Origin: Bacteroidales bacterium
Lineage (GTDB): Bacteria; Bacteroidota; Bacteroidia; Bacteroidales; FEN-979
Length of the DNA: 50,793 nucleotides
Direction: 5' to 3'
NCBI GenBank assembly: GCA_023229525.1
Contig: JALNZC010000029.1
Coordinates: 1-50,793, forward strand
Shown: one piece after another, positions 35,858 through 43,562 of the stretch
Numbering within the stretch: the first letter of the stretch is position 1
Layout: each line of letters starts with the position of its first letter
Program-made: the position numbers and the translations under genes
Notes under the pieces: generated by a model
What the model saw: only the letters and a program-made list of their open reading frames with translations
Told to the model about the DNA's origin: nothing
The model's database searches: none

Positions 35858-36292
35858 TTACTTGATTCCGGTATGTCCGAATCCACCGGTACCGCGTTCT
35901 GTTGCTTTGAGTGTATCAACCTCGATCCATTCGGCTTGTTCATGAGTAGAAATGATCATCTGGGCAATCCGCTCACCATCCCTGACTACAAAATCCTCAT
36001 TTGATAAATTGACCAGGATCACCATGATCTCTCCGCGATAATCCGCGTCAATTGTACCAGGGGTGTTGAGCAGGGAAATGCCGTTTTTTATTGCCAGTCC
36101 ACTGCGCGGTCTGATTTGTGCTTCAAAACCTTCGGGGAGCTCAATAATAAAGCCCGTTGGGATCAGTGCCCGTTCGAGTGGGCGCAAAAGAATTTCAGAA
36201 TCCAGGTTGGCACGCAGATCCATTCCTGCCGAAAACGGCGTTTCATAAGCAGGTAAAGGATGTTTGGAGTGGCTGACAATCCTGATCTTCAT
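35858..36292 (-). CDS. dut: dUTP diphosphatase
   Basis: 144 residues, the usual length for the trimeric enzyme. The five conserved motifs are AGMDLRA (I), RPRSGLAIKNG (II/III), GTIDADYRGEI (III), ERIAQMII (IV) and the C-terminal RGTGGFGHTG (V), which closes over the substrate. It hydrolyses dUTP to dUMP and pyrophosphate, limiting uracil in DNA and feeding thymidylate synthesis. It lies between the TPR gene and the flippase gene on the minus strand. Confidence 0.96.
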   Translation of the reverse strand: MKIRIVSHSKHPLPAYETPFSAGMDLRANLDSEILLRPLERALIPTGFIIELPEGFEAQIRPRSGLAIKNGISLLNTPGTIDADYRGEIMVILVNLSNEDFVVRDGERIAQMIISTHEQAEWIEVDTLKATERGTGGFGHTGIK

Positions 36293-36331
36293 AACAACAT
36301 AAGAATGCGCAAAGGTAATAAAAATCTCTAT

Positions 36332-37831
36332 TCACCGGGAACGGGAAAACCGCTGCTTTTCAATGATATAAACTACAAAAAGAAAAATACCCAGTAAAAA
36401 AGTATGGAAAAGAATGGACAGAAAACGATCTCCGGGAACAATGAAAATACTCACCAGGTATAGCAGTAGAGACAATCCCAGATATCCGAAAAACCGGATC
36501 AAGTTGTACTTCACCGGAAAGTACCATTGTCCGATCAGGTATGAAAGGATCATCATGGATCCATAGCAAATAAAGGTTGCCCATGCAGATCCCAGATAAC
36601 CATAAATCAGATGATCGGCCCCCAAGGGGATCCACCAGAAATTAAGTGTCAGGGTAATTACCGCGCCAATCAGTGAAAGCCAAGCCCCCCAAATGGTTTT
36701 ATTGGACAATTTATACCAGATTGACAGGTTATAATATACTCCCAGAAAAAGGTTTGCCATCATTAAGATCGGGATGACTCCTTTCCCTTCCCAATATTTT
36801 TTTCCGATCAGGAATGGCATAATAAAATCTTCGAGATAAACCATGGTCATCAGAAAGATAAACGAAACGGTTATGATGAAATAGTCCATGATCCGGGCAT
36901 AGACCTCTTTCGCATTCTTTTCTTTCGCCTGGGCGAAAAAGAAAGGTTCAGCCGCATAACGGTATGCCTGGATAAAGATCGTCATCAAAATTGAAATTTT
37001 ATAACAAGCGCTATAAATTCCCACCTGATAAGAAGCCATATTTTCCGGTAGCAGGTACCTGAGCAGGAGCCTGTCGAAAGTTTCGTTAACAATGCCCGCC
37101 ATTCCTGCAAAAAGTAACGGGAAGGCATAGATCAACATTTTTCTCAACAATTGTTTGTCAAGAATCCAGTGAATCCTTATAAACCTGGGGAGCAACAGTA
37201 CGAGGGTAAAAACACTGGCAATCAGATTTGAAATGAAAATGTATTCAATGCCCCAGTCGGGCCTGTAGATCAGATGGATGAAAGAATTAAGTGTATTCCA
37301 GGACTCATTTTTCAAGGAGTAAGGACAAAATATGATGAAAAAGAGGTTAAGCACGATGTTGATAGCAATATTGGTCATTTTGATCCCGGCAAACAGGGTT
37401 GCTTTTTTCAATGCCCGGAGCTGGGCAAAGGGAATGGCGGAGAGGGCATCCAAAGCCAGTATCCAGGCAAACCAGAGAATATATTCCGGATGCGCCGCAT
37501 AATCGATCCAGTTGGCCAGGGGTTGTACAAAAACCGAAACGGCGACAAGAAAGGAAAGAGTGGTAACAAGCAATGAGATCATTCCCGTACTAAAAACCTT
37601 ATCCTTTTCCGTTTCATTTTCGTTGAATCTGAAAAAGGCGGTCTCCATTCCATAGGTAAGAATGACCATCAGAAAGGCAGCATACGAATAAAAGACGTTG
37701 ACAGTTCCGTATTCCTCCGGAGCAAAAACCCGCGTATAAAGAGGGACTAACAGGTATCCCAGAATCCTTCCCAATATACTTGGAAGGCCGTATATGGCAG
37801 TTTGACCAGCGAGTTTTTTAATAGGATTCAT
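36332..37831 (-). CDS. Polysaccharide flippase, MATE/MOP superfamily (Wzx-like)
   Basis: 499 residues from the ATG at 37831 (MNPIKKLAGQTAIYGLPSILGRILGYLLVPLYTRVF), preferred over an ATG at 37870 because the conserved region begins there. About fourteen membrane helices. The N-terminal motif is typical of oligosaccharide flippases of the MOP superfamily, which move lipid-linked sugars or peptidoglycan precursors across the inner membrane. It is not in the polysaccharide locus but in the conserved dut/TPR block, so it may serve a housekeeping lipid-linked substrate. Confidence 0.88.
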   Translation of the reverse strand: MNPIKKLAGQTAIYGLPSILGRILGYLLVPLYTRVFAPEEYGTVNVFYSYAAFLMVILTYGMETAFFRFNENETEKDKVFSTGMISLLVTTLSFLVAVSVFVQPLANWIDYAAHPEYILWFAWILALDALSAIPFAQLRALKKATLFAGIKMTNIAINIVLNLFFIIFCPYSLKNESWNTLNSFIHLIYRPDWGIEYIFISNLIASVFTLVLLLPRFIRIHWILDKQLLRKMLIYAFPLLFAGMAGIVNETFDRLLLRYLLPENMASYQVGIYSACYKISILMTIFIQAYRYAAEPFFFAQAKEKNAKEVYARIMDYFIITVSFIFLMTMVYLEDFIMPFLIGKKYWEGKGVIPILMMANLFLGVYYNLSIWYKLSNKTIWGAWLSLIGAVITLTLNFWWIPLGADHLIYGYLGSAWATFICYGSMMILSYLIGQWYFPVKYNLIRFFGYLGLSLLLYLVSIFIVPGDRFLSILFHTFLLGIFLFVVYIIEKQRFSRSR

Positions 37832-37892
37832 CCCGTAGTTTGGATCAGGGTAAGGAAAATAACACCTCAAGGTGAAGCGATAAAATTAATCA

Positions 37893-37900
37893 TATTTTTG
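37893..37900 (+). promoter_or_regulatory. Candidate -7 promoter element for RNase H gene
   Basis: TATTTTTG matches the Bacteroidota TAnnTTTG consensus 15 nt before the ATG at 37916. The -33 TTTG element is not clear. Confidence 0.45.
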
Positions 37901-37915
37901 CAGCAATTCTAAACG

Positions 37916-38548
37916 ATGGCCAAATCGAAATATTACGTTGTATGGCAAGGGAAGAACCCGGGTATTTACAAGGGCTGGGCCAATTGTAAAAGCCAGGTGG
38001 AGGGTTTTGCCGGCGCGCAATATAAAGGGTTTCCCACTTTAACACTTGCATCGAGTGCATGGAACGATGATCCCCGGAAATATCTGAAAGGAGGATTGAA
38101 TTCACCGAAGAAGATATTATGTACCAATCCGCTTATTGGCGTTCCTGTTCCCGACAGTATATGTGTTGATGCTGCCTGTTCGGGAAATCCGGGTGTATTG
38201 GAGTACCGGGGAGTGGATACGGAATCGGGGACAGAACTATTCCGTATTGGACCTTTTCCTGAAGGAACGGTCAATCTGGGTGAATTCCTGGGCATAGTGC
38301 ATGCCCTGGCCTATCTGGCAAAATTGAATTCTGACTGGCCCATATACTCCGATTCCCGCACTGCTATTGCCTGGATTCGGAAAAAAGCCATCAATACCAA
38401 CCTCGTCTTATCTCCAAAAAACAAAGCATTGTTTGACCTGGTTGAGCGGGCCTTGAGATGGTTGCATGAGAATCAGTGGCCAAACAAAATTCTGAAATGG
38501 GAGACAAAATACTGGGGTGAAATTCCAGCGGATTTCGGAAGAAAATGA
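37916..38548 (+). CDS. rnhA: Ribonuclease H1 with N-terminal viroplasmin-like domain
   Basis: 210 residues. The first 50 residues (KYYVVWQGKNPGIYKGWANCKSQVEGFAGAQYKGF) are the RNA:DNA-hybrid-binding viroplasmin domain, like the HBD of eukaryotic RNase H1. The RNase H domain follows, with catalytic acids at D85 (VDAACSGNPG), E123 (LGEFLGI), D146 (YSDSRTA) and D206 (ADFGRK). It removes RNA from RNA:DNA hybrids such as R-loops and primers. Its 3' end abuts the convergent YraN-like gene with no gap. Confidence 0.95.
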   Translation: MAKSKYYVVWQGKNPGIYKGWANCKSQVEGFAGAQYKGFPTLTLASSAWNDDPRKYLKGGLNSPKKILCTNPLIGVPVPDSICVDAACSGNPGVLEYRGVDTESGTELFRIGPFPEGTVNLGEFLGIVHALAYLAKLNSDWPIYSDSRTAIAWIRKKAINTNLVLSPKNKALFDLVERALRWLHENQWPNKILKWETKYWGEIPADFGRK

Positions 38549-38920
38549 TCAGCAAAGCGTTGCATAGAATGCATCCGTTATGTGGTTTACCATAATCTGA
38601 CCGGGATTTAAAAGAATCGCTACAATGTCGAACCGAACATCCCCATACAATTGGTGGTACCTTGTATACGCATTGGCAGCATAGACCAGGATCTTCTGCT
38701 TTTTACGTGTCACGGCGGTTTCCGGTTCTGCGACATGATTGGAACGGCGGGTTTTCACCTCCACGATCACAATAACATTCTGGTCTTGTGCTATAATGTC
38801 GATCTCATGGTGGCCCCATCGCCAGTTACGGTCAAGAATCCGGTATCCCTTTGCCAGCAGGTGTCCAACCGCGATCTCTTCTCCGATTTTACCCAATTTT
38901 ATATGATCCTTTGCACCCAT
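38549..38920 (-). CDS. YraN/UPF0102-family endonuclease-like protein
   Basis: 123 residues from the ATG at 38920. A longer frame from 39007 would read through a palindrome and repeat array and is rejected. The UPF0102 pattern is KIGEEIAVGHLLAKGYRILDRNWRWGHHEIDIIAQDQNVIVIVEVKTRR, a restriction-endonuclease-like fold with the E-x-x-D...E-V-K catalytic core. Function is not well established; a nuclease for DNA processing is the usual guess. Confidence 0.9.
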   Translation of the reverse strand: MGAKDHIKLGKIGEEIAVGHLLAKGYRILDRNWRWGHHEIDIIAQDQNVIVIVEVKTRRSNHVAEPETAVTRKKQKILVYAANAYTRYHQLYGDVRFDIVAILLNPGQIMVNHITDAFYATLC

Positions 38921-38966
38921 TGTAATTTGTGATTTAAGAGATAAGAGAATCCACCTCACCCCCTGA

Positions 38967-38988
38967 CCCCTCTCCTTAAGGAGAGGGG
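38967..38988. repeat. 22-bp perfect palindrome next to the repeat array
   Basis: CCCCTCTCC-TTAA-GGAGAGGGG reads the same on both strands without a single mismatch, within a CACCCCCTGA-CCCC context typical of dispersed intergenic elements in environmental bacteria. It could form a hairpin. No U-run follows, so it is not a plain terminator. Confidence 0.7.
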
Positions 38989-38992
38989 AGAA

Positions 38993-39222
38993 TCCAGCAT
39001 CCAGCATCGTGAGCGAAGCGAACTTTCATCCAGCATCCTGCATCGGGAGCGAAGCGACCCTGGATCCTGTATCGGGAGCGAAGCGAACTTTCATCCAGCA
39101 TCTTGCATCGGGAGCGAAGCGACCCTGCATCCTGCATCGGGAGCGAAGCGACCCTGGATCGGGAGCGAAGCGACCCTGCATCCTGGATCGGGAGCGAAGC
39201 GACCCTGCATCCAGCATCCAGC
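38993..39222. repeat. Composite tandem array with seven GAGCGAAGCGA cores (22+7n spacing)
   Basis: Seven cores start at 39011, 39047, 39076, 39112, 39141, 39163 and 39192. The spacings are 36, 29, 36, 29, 22 and 29 bp, that is 22 plus 0, 1 or 2 inserted 7-mers of the CATCCTG/CATCCAG type. This is the reverse complement of the architecture at 30151-30286. It lies between the YraN-like gene and the LD-carboxypeptidase gene. Short plus- and minus-strand ORFs across it are artefacts. Confidence 0.93.
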
Positions 39223-39262
39223 GTTACTTAATCGGGGAAAGAGGAATAAGGTAATACAGTAG

Positions 39263-40162
39263 TTAATAAAAAATGAGTTTAATTTCGGTATCTATCGCGA
39301 GTTTTACCTTACGGCCCAGGATCAGCGCCATGTTGTTATTCAGATGGCCTGCAGGGAAATCAAAACAAACAGGGTATTTATAATCCTGTACCGCTTCAAA
39401 AATAATTTCGTTGGCTGTTTTCCCGTATGGGATGGTATTGTCATTCATCCGCGACATGCTTCCGATGATGAGCCCTTTCAATTTTTCCAATTTTCCGGTC
39501 CGTTTCAGATTCATCATCATCCGGTCGATGTGGTAAAGGTATTCGTCAACATCTTCCAGGAACAGTATCTTCCCCTTTGTGTCAATATCCGATGCAGATC
39601 CGGTAAGACTATACAGAATTGAAAGGTTACCCCCAACCATTAATCCTTCCGCACTCCCTTCGCGTGAAAGTGTCGTTCTCTTGAACAGATATGAAATGCG
39701 GAAGCCAAATAAGGCATTGAGCATGGTTTCGACAGCATCGTTGTGCGTTTCCGAAACCATATGAACGGGCATGGTTGCGTGCATGGTTTCGACCCCAAGT
39801 TGTCGATGAATGTGGGAATGCAATACTGTGGCATCGCTATATCCCACGATCCATTTAGGCTTTTCCAGAAAACGGGTGAAATCAAGTTTGTCGATAATAC
39901 GGACCGTTCCATATCCACCCCGTGCACAAACGATAGCACGGATTGAAGGGTCATCAAGCATTTGTTGAAAATCGCGAAGGCGTTGTTCATCTGTACCGGC
40001 AAATTGGTTATACCGGCTGAATACATATGTTCCCAAAACCACTTCAAGTCCATGACGCTGGAAAATCCTGATCGAGGGATGTATCTCTTCGAAAGTAATA
40101 CTCCTCGCCGGAGAAACAATTCCGATCTTATCGCCTTTCTTTAAATATGGGGGTTGAACCAT
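39263..40162 (-). CDS. LD-carboxypeptidase (family S66)
   Basis: 299 residues, near the usual length. The N-terminal GDKIGIVSPARSITFEEI, ARGGYGTVRIIDKLDF and WIVGYSDATVL (nucleophile Ser109) are LdcA-like, with the catalytic glutamate in LEDVDEYLYHIDRMM and the histidine in PAGHLNNNMAL. It removes the terminal D-amino acid from L,D-peptide bonds in muropeptides during peptidoglycan recycling; no signal peptide, so cytoplasmic. Divergent from metG, sharing a 75-bp promoter region. Confidence 0.93.
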   Translation of the reverse strand: MVQPPYLKKGDKIGIVSPARSITFEEIHPSIRIFQRHGLEVVLGTYVFSRYNQFAGTDEQRLRDFQQMLDDPSIRAIVCARGGYGTVRIIDKLDFTRFLEKPKWIVGYSDATVLHSHIHRQLGVETMHATMPVHMVSETHNDAVETMLNALFGFRISYLFKRTTLSREGSAEGLMVGGNLSILYSLTGSASDIDTKGKILFLEDVDEYLYHIDRMMMNLKRTGKLEKLKGLIIGSMSRMNDNTIPYGKTANEIIFEAVQDYKYPVCFDFPAGHLNNNMALILGRKVKLAIDTEIKLIFY

Positions 40163-40193
40163 AATCCAAAAATACTCATTTCCCTTTATTTAT

Positions 40194-40201
40194 TATCTTT
40201 G
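40194..40201 (+). promoter_or_regulatory. Candidate -7 promoter element for metG
   Basis: TATCTTTG matches TAnnTTTG and gives a leader of about 30 nt to the ATG at 40238. No clear TTTG at -33. Confidence 0.5.
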
Positions 40202-40237
40202 CGACTCTTTTTTCGGAATTTAAGTTTCCCGATTATC

Positions 40238-42289
40238 ATGAGCGATCAGAACAAATATAAACGATATACCGTCACTTCTGCCCTTCCATACGCCAATGGG
40301 CCTATACATATCGGGCACCTGGCGGGGGTTTATGTTCCAGCCGATATCTATGTCAGGTTTCTACGGATGAACAATGCAGACGTTATCTTTATCGGAGGTT
40401 CCGATGAACACGGGGTTCCCATTACCATAAAAGCTTTACAACAGGGAGTGACCCCTCAGGATATTGTTGACCGGTATCATGGAATTATCAAGAAATCATT
40501 TGAAGATTTTGGTATTTCCTTCGATATTTATTCCCGTACTTCGAATAAAATTCATCATGAAACTGCTTCTGCTTTTTTCCGTAAAATGTATGATGCAGGC
40601 CAGTTTATTGAAAAAGTTTCACAGCAATATTACGACGAAGCTACCGGTCAGTTTCTTGCCGACCGCTATATTACCGGTACGTGTCCGGTTTGTGGATACG
40701 ATAAGGCATATGGAGATCAATGTGAAAAGTGTGGCAGTTCGCTCAACGCTACCGATCTCATCCATCCGAAATCGGTTCTTAGTGGAAATCAACCGGTTTT
40801 AAAGGATACCCGGCATTGGTTTCTGCCCCTGGACCAGTACGAACCCTGGTTGCGTGAATGGATCCTCGAAGGTCACAAGGATGATTGGAAATCCAATGTT
40901 TATGGACAATGTAAATCATGGATCGACCAGGGTCTGCAACCCAGGGCGGTGACCCGCGATCTGGACTGGGGAGTAAAAGTACCCGTTGAAGGTGCTGTTG
41001 GGAAAGTTCTTTATGTTTGGTTTGATGCGCCCATCGGTTATATCTCGGCAACCCGGGAGTTGACTCCTGATTGGGAAAAATACTGGAAAGATGGAGAGAC
41101 CAAATTGGTCCATTTCATCGGCAAAGACAACATCGTTTTCCATTGTATCATATTTCCAGCCATGCTGAAAGGGGAAGGCACCTATATCCTACCGGATAAT
41201 GTTCCTGCCAACGAATTCCTGAACCTGGAAGGGGAAAAAATTTCGACCTCCCGGAACTGGGCGGTTTGGTTACATGAATATCTGGAAGATTTTCCCGATA
41301 AACAGGACGTGTTACGATATGTTTTGACTTCTGCAGCTCCGGAAACAAAGGATAACGATTTCACCTGGAAAGATTTCCAGGCAAGGAACAACAGTGAGCT
41401 TGTTGCGATTTTAGGCAATTTTGTTAACCGTACCATTGTATTAACCCATAAATATTTTGAAGGGAAAGTCCCTGAACCGGCTGAATTCTCCGGACCGGAT
41501 ATGGTAACAATGGATGAAATGAAACTATTTCCTGACCGGATTGCCACAAGTCTTCATAATTACCGTTTTCGTGAAGGACTCGCGGAAATGATGAATCTGG
41601 CCCGGCTTGGAAACAAATATCTTACCGAGAACGAACCTTGGAAGCAATATCCAAATAATCCCGGACGCGTCGCAACCATCCTGAATATATCTCTTCAGAT
41701 CTGCGCAGAACTTACCATCGTTGGAGAGCCTTTTCTGCCATTTTCAATGAAAAAGGTCAGGCAGATTCTGAACCTGCCCTCTTTTAAATGGAAAGATGCG
41801 ACAAGGTTAGATTGGCTCAAACCCGGACATCAATTATATCAACCTGAATTACTCTTCGATAAAATTGATGATGGCGCTATTGATGCTCAGATCCGGAAGC
41901 TTCAAAAGACGAAAGAGTCCAATGAAATATCTCAACCAAAAGTACCCGTTAAACCAGGAAAAGATGCTGTTCAATATGAGGATTTTGCGAAAATGGATAT
42001 CCGTTGCGGTACGATCCTTGAGGCTGAAAAAGTTCCCAGGACCGATAAACTGCTAAAACTGAAAATTGATACCGGTTTGGATCAGCGAACGGTAGTTTCG
42101 GGCATTGCCGGATTTTTCAAACCCGAAGAACTTCCTGGTAAGCGGGTCTGCATTTTGGTTAATCTTGTACCGCGAAAACTTAAGGGAATCGATTCTCAGG
42201 GAATGATCCTGATGGCCGAGAACCCTGATGGCACACTTTATTTTATAACCCCCGATGAGGGAACCGTGAATGGGGCGGATGTGAAGTAA
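40238..42289 (+). CDS. metG: Methionyl-tRNA synthetase with C-terminal tRNA-binding domain
   Basis: 683 residues from the ATG at 40238 (MSDQNKYKRYTVTSALPYANG), chosen since the catalytic domain starts there; the longer frame from 40154 overlaps the divergent gene. Class I motifs are HIGH (24-27) and KISTS (about 334-338, the KMSKS loop). A zinc knuckle CPVCGYDKAYGDQCEKCG lies at about 150. An EMAP/tRBD domain starts near residue 580 (DFAKMDIRCGTILEAEKVPRTDKLLKLKI) and binds tRNA, as in E. coli-type MetG. It charges initiator and elongator tRNA-Met. Confidence 0.97.
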   Translation: MSDQNKYKRYTVTSALPYANGPIHIGHLAGVYVPADIYVRFLRMNNADVIFIGGSDEHGVPITIKALQQGVTPQDIVDRYHGIIKKSFEDFGISFDIYSRTSNKIHHETASAFFRKMYDAGQFIEKVSQQYYDEATGQFLADRYITGTCPVCGYDKAYGDQCEKCGSSLNATDLIHPKSVLSGNQPVLKDTRHWFLPLDQYEPWLREWILEGHKDDWKSNVYGQCKSWIDQGLQPRAVTRDLDWGVKVPVEGAVGKVLYVWFDAPIGYISATRELTPDWEKYWKDGETKLVHFIGKDNIVFHCIIFPAMLKGEGTYILPDNVPANEFLNLEGEKISTSRNWAVWLHEYLEDFPDKQDVLRYVLTSAAPETKDNDFTWKDFQARNNSELVAILGNFVNRTIVLTHKYFEGKVPEPAEFSGPDMVTMDEMKLFPDRIATSLHNYRFREGLAEMMNLARLGNKYLTENEPWKQYPNNPGRVATILNISLQICAELTIVGEPFLPFSMKKVRQILNLPSFKWKDATRLDWLKPGHQLYQPELLFDKIDDGAIDAQIRKLQKTKESNEISQPKVPVKPGKDAVQYEDFAKMDIRCGTILEAEKVPRTDKLLKLKIDTGLDQRTVVSGIAGFFKPEELPGKRVCILVNLVPRKLKGIDSQGMILMAENPDGTLYFITPDEGTVNGADVK

Positions 42290-42314
42290 ATGTTTTACTT
42301 TTGTTGCAGGAGAT

Positions 42315-42454
42315 GAGGGACGAGGGACGAGGGACGAAGGACGAAAGACGAAGGACGAGGGACGAGGGACGAGGGACGAAGGACGAGGGACGAAGGACGA
42401 AAGACGAAGGACGAAAGACGAAGGACGAAAGACGAAGGACGAAAGTCGAGGGAC
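42315..42454. repeat. 7-bp tandem array, 20 perfectly phased units
   Basis: Twenty 7-mers, GAGGGAC, GAAGGAC or GAAAGAC, without any phase slip, begin 26 nt after the metG stop. The last units form the left arm of a 32-bp inverted repeat. The minus-strand frame across it (a run of PSSFV-type repeats) is not a gene. Confidence 0.95.
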
Positions 42455-42544
42455 GAGAAAAAATTGATAAGTGAAAATTGATAAATGAAAAAGATACGAA
42501 ATGAATGAAAAATCGTCCCTCGACTTTCGTCCTTCGTCCTTCGT
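42425..42544. repeat. 32-bp inverted repeat with a 56-nt loop, just before tRNA-Arg
   Basis: Left arm 42425-42456 and right arm 42513-42544 are complementary at 31 of 32 positions. The loop (42457-42512) holds an internal direct repeat of about 14 bp (AAATTGATAARTGA). The right arm ends 7 bp before the tRNA acceptor stem. The right arm is a reversed copy of part of the 7-bp array and would make a strong hairpin. Confidence 0.9.
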
Positions 42545-42551
42545 AAAAAAT

Positions 42552-42623
42552 GGCCCTGTAGTTCAATGGATAGAACGGAAGTTTCCTAAACTTTAAATCC
42601 AGGTTCGATTCCTGGTGGGGCTA
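42552..42623 (+). tRNA. tRNA-Arg (anticodon CCT)
   Basis: A full cloverleaf fits: acceptor GGCCCTG with TGGGGCT (three G-U pairs), D arm GTTC/GAAC, anticodon stem GAAGT/ACTTT, loop TTCCTAA with CCT at 42585-42587, variable loop AAAT, and T arm CCAGG-TTCGATT-CCTGG, discriminator A. CCA is not encoded. It reads AGG codons. The unusual wobble-rich acceptor stem should be checked against relatives. Confidence 0.92.
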
Positions 42624-42636
42624 CCTGATTAATTAT

Positions 42637-42680
42637 AACCTCAGTAAATTTTATATTTATTGGGGTTTTGTTTTTTTGGA
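42637..42680 (+). terminator. Intrinsic terminator after tRNA-Arg
   Basis: A 13-bp stem (42637-42649 with 42655-42667, two G-U pairs, 5-nt loop) is followed by TTGTTTTTTTGG. Starts 14 nt after the tRNA end, a typical place. Confidence 0.7.
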
Positions 42681-42825
42681 TAAAATTCAGGTATACCAAA
42701 TAATGAGGATCTGGAGTTGATTAACTGCGAAAAATGAAATTGCCTAAAAGAATAACGTTTTATTGATACCTGATATTCGTTCTTAGATATTCCATCATTA
42801 CAGTTTTTAGGAGTTCAAACCTCTT

Positions 42826-42833
42826 TAAATTTG
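42826..42833 (+). promoter_or_regulatory. Candidate promoter for the phosphatase gene
   Basis: TAAATTTG matches TAnnTTTG, with a TTTT at 42804-42807, 18 nt upstream, as an approximate -33 element. It lies 25 nt before the ATG at 42859. Confidence 0.45.
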
Positions 42834-42858
42834 TTGCATCCCGAAGAAGTAATTAACG

Positions 42859-43518
42859 ATGTTCAGAAAATTTGTTATCGGTGATATACATGGTTACTAT
42901 TCTGAAATGATGGAGCTTCTGGAAGCAGTGAGATTTGATTATAAAAACAATCTGCTCATCAGTCTTGGGGATCTGGTTGACCGTGGTCCGAAATCACTTG
43001 AGGTGATCGAAGAACTGCGGAAGATTCAAAATTTTATTCATATACTGGGAAACCATGATGATTGGTGTTATCAATACCTTAAATATGGAAATGAGGCCAT
43101 TGAATGGTTTTATCAGGGAGGAAACGAAACAATGGCAGCCTATAACGCTAATCCTGAATTAAAGGATATCCATCTCGGTTTTTTTGAAAATGCAAGATTA
43201 TTTTACATTGACGAGCAATCCAGACTATTTGTACATGCCGGATTTGATTGGAAGATACCTTTTGATGAGCAAAAAGAAATTAAGGAAACCCTGCTTTGGG
43301 ACAGAACTTTATTTGCAGCTGCTTCTGTTTATTCACGACTTGGGAAAAGGTTTGATGAATTTAGTGAAATCTTTATCGGTCATACTCCAACGCAGGTTCT
43401 AGGGAAAAGTATTCCCCTTCATTTTTCGAATTTATGGATGATGGATACCGGCATCTGTCACGGTGGTAAACTGACAATAATGGATATTGAAGAAAAGAAG
43501 TACTGGCAAAGTAAATGA
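42859..43518 (+). CDS. PPP-family serine/threonine phosphatase (metallophosphoesterase)
   Basis: 219 residues. The metal-site motifs are GDIHG (8-12), GDLVDRG (37-43), GNHDD (about 67-71) and the C-terminal GHTPT with its histidine, the PPP signature. The length matches bacterial PrpA/ApaH-like enzymes, which act on phosphoproteins or dinucleoside polyphosphates. It has its own promoter candidate, and a weak terminator follows. Substrate unknown. Confidence 0.92.
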   Translation: MFRKFVIGDIHGYYSEMMELLEAVRFDYKNNLLISLGDLVDRGPKSLEVIEELRKIQNFIHILGNHDDWCYQYLKYGNEAIEWFYQGGNETMAAYNANPELKDIHLGFFENARLFYIDEQSRLFVHAGFDWKIPFDEQKEIKETLLWDRTLFAAASVYSRLGKRFDEFSEIFIGHTPTQVLGKSIPLHFSNLWMMDTGICHGGKLTIMDIEEKKYWQSK

Positions 43519-43519
43519 A

Positions 43520-43544
43520 GTTTGGTTCATTTATCCAACTAAAC
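43520..43544. terminator. Possible bidirectional terminator-like hairpin
   Basis: GTTTGGTT (43520-43527) pairs with AACTAAAC (43537-43544), one G-U, 9-nt loop, between convergent genes. There is no strong U-run, so support is weak. Confidence 0.3.
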
Positions 43545-43562
43545 CAGATGAAGCTCTGTTTA

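Noticed and set aside
39009..39254. Plus-strand ORF of 81 residues and a minus-strand ORF of 63 residues
   Set aside because: Both are translations of the composite repeat array.
42243..42566. Minus-strand ORF of 107 residues rich in RPSSFV
   Set aside because: Translation of the 7-bp array and the inverted repeat; it also overlaps metG and the tRNA start.
42552..42623. tRNA as an integration site of a genomic island
   Set aside because: No integrase gene and no repeated tRNA 3' fragment in the window.
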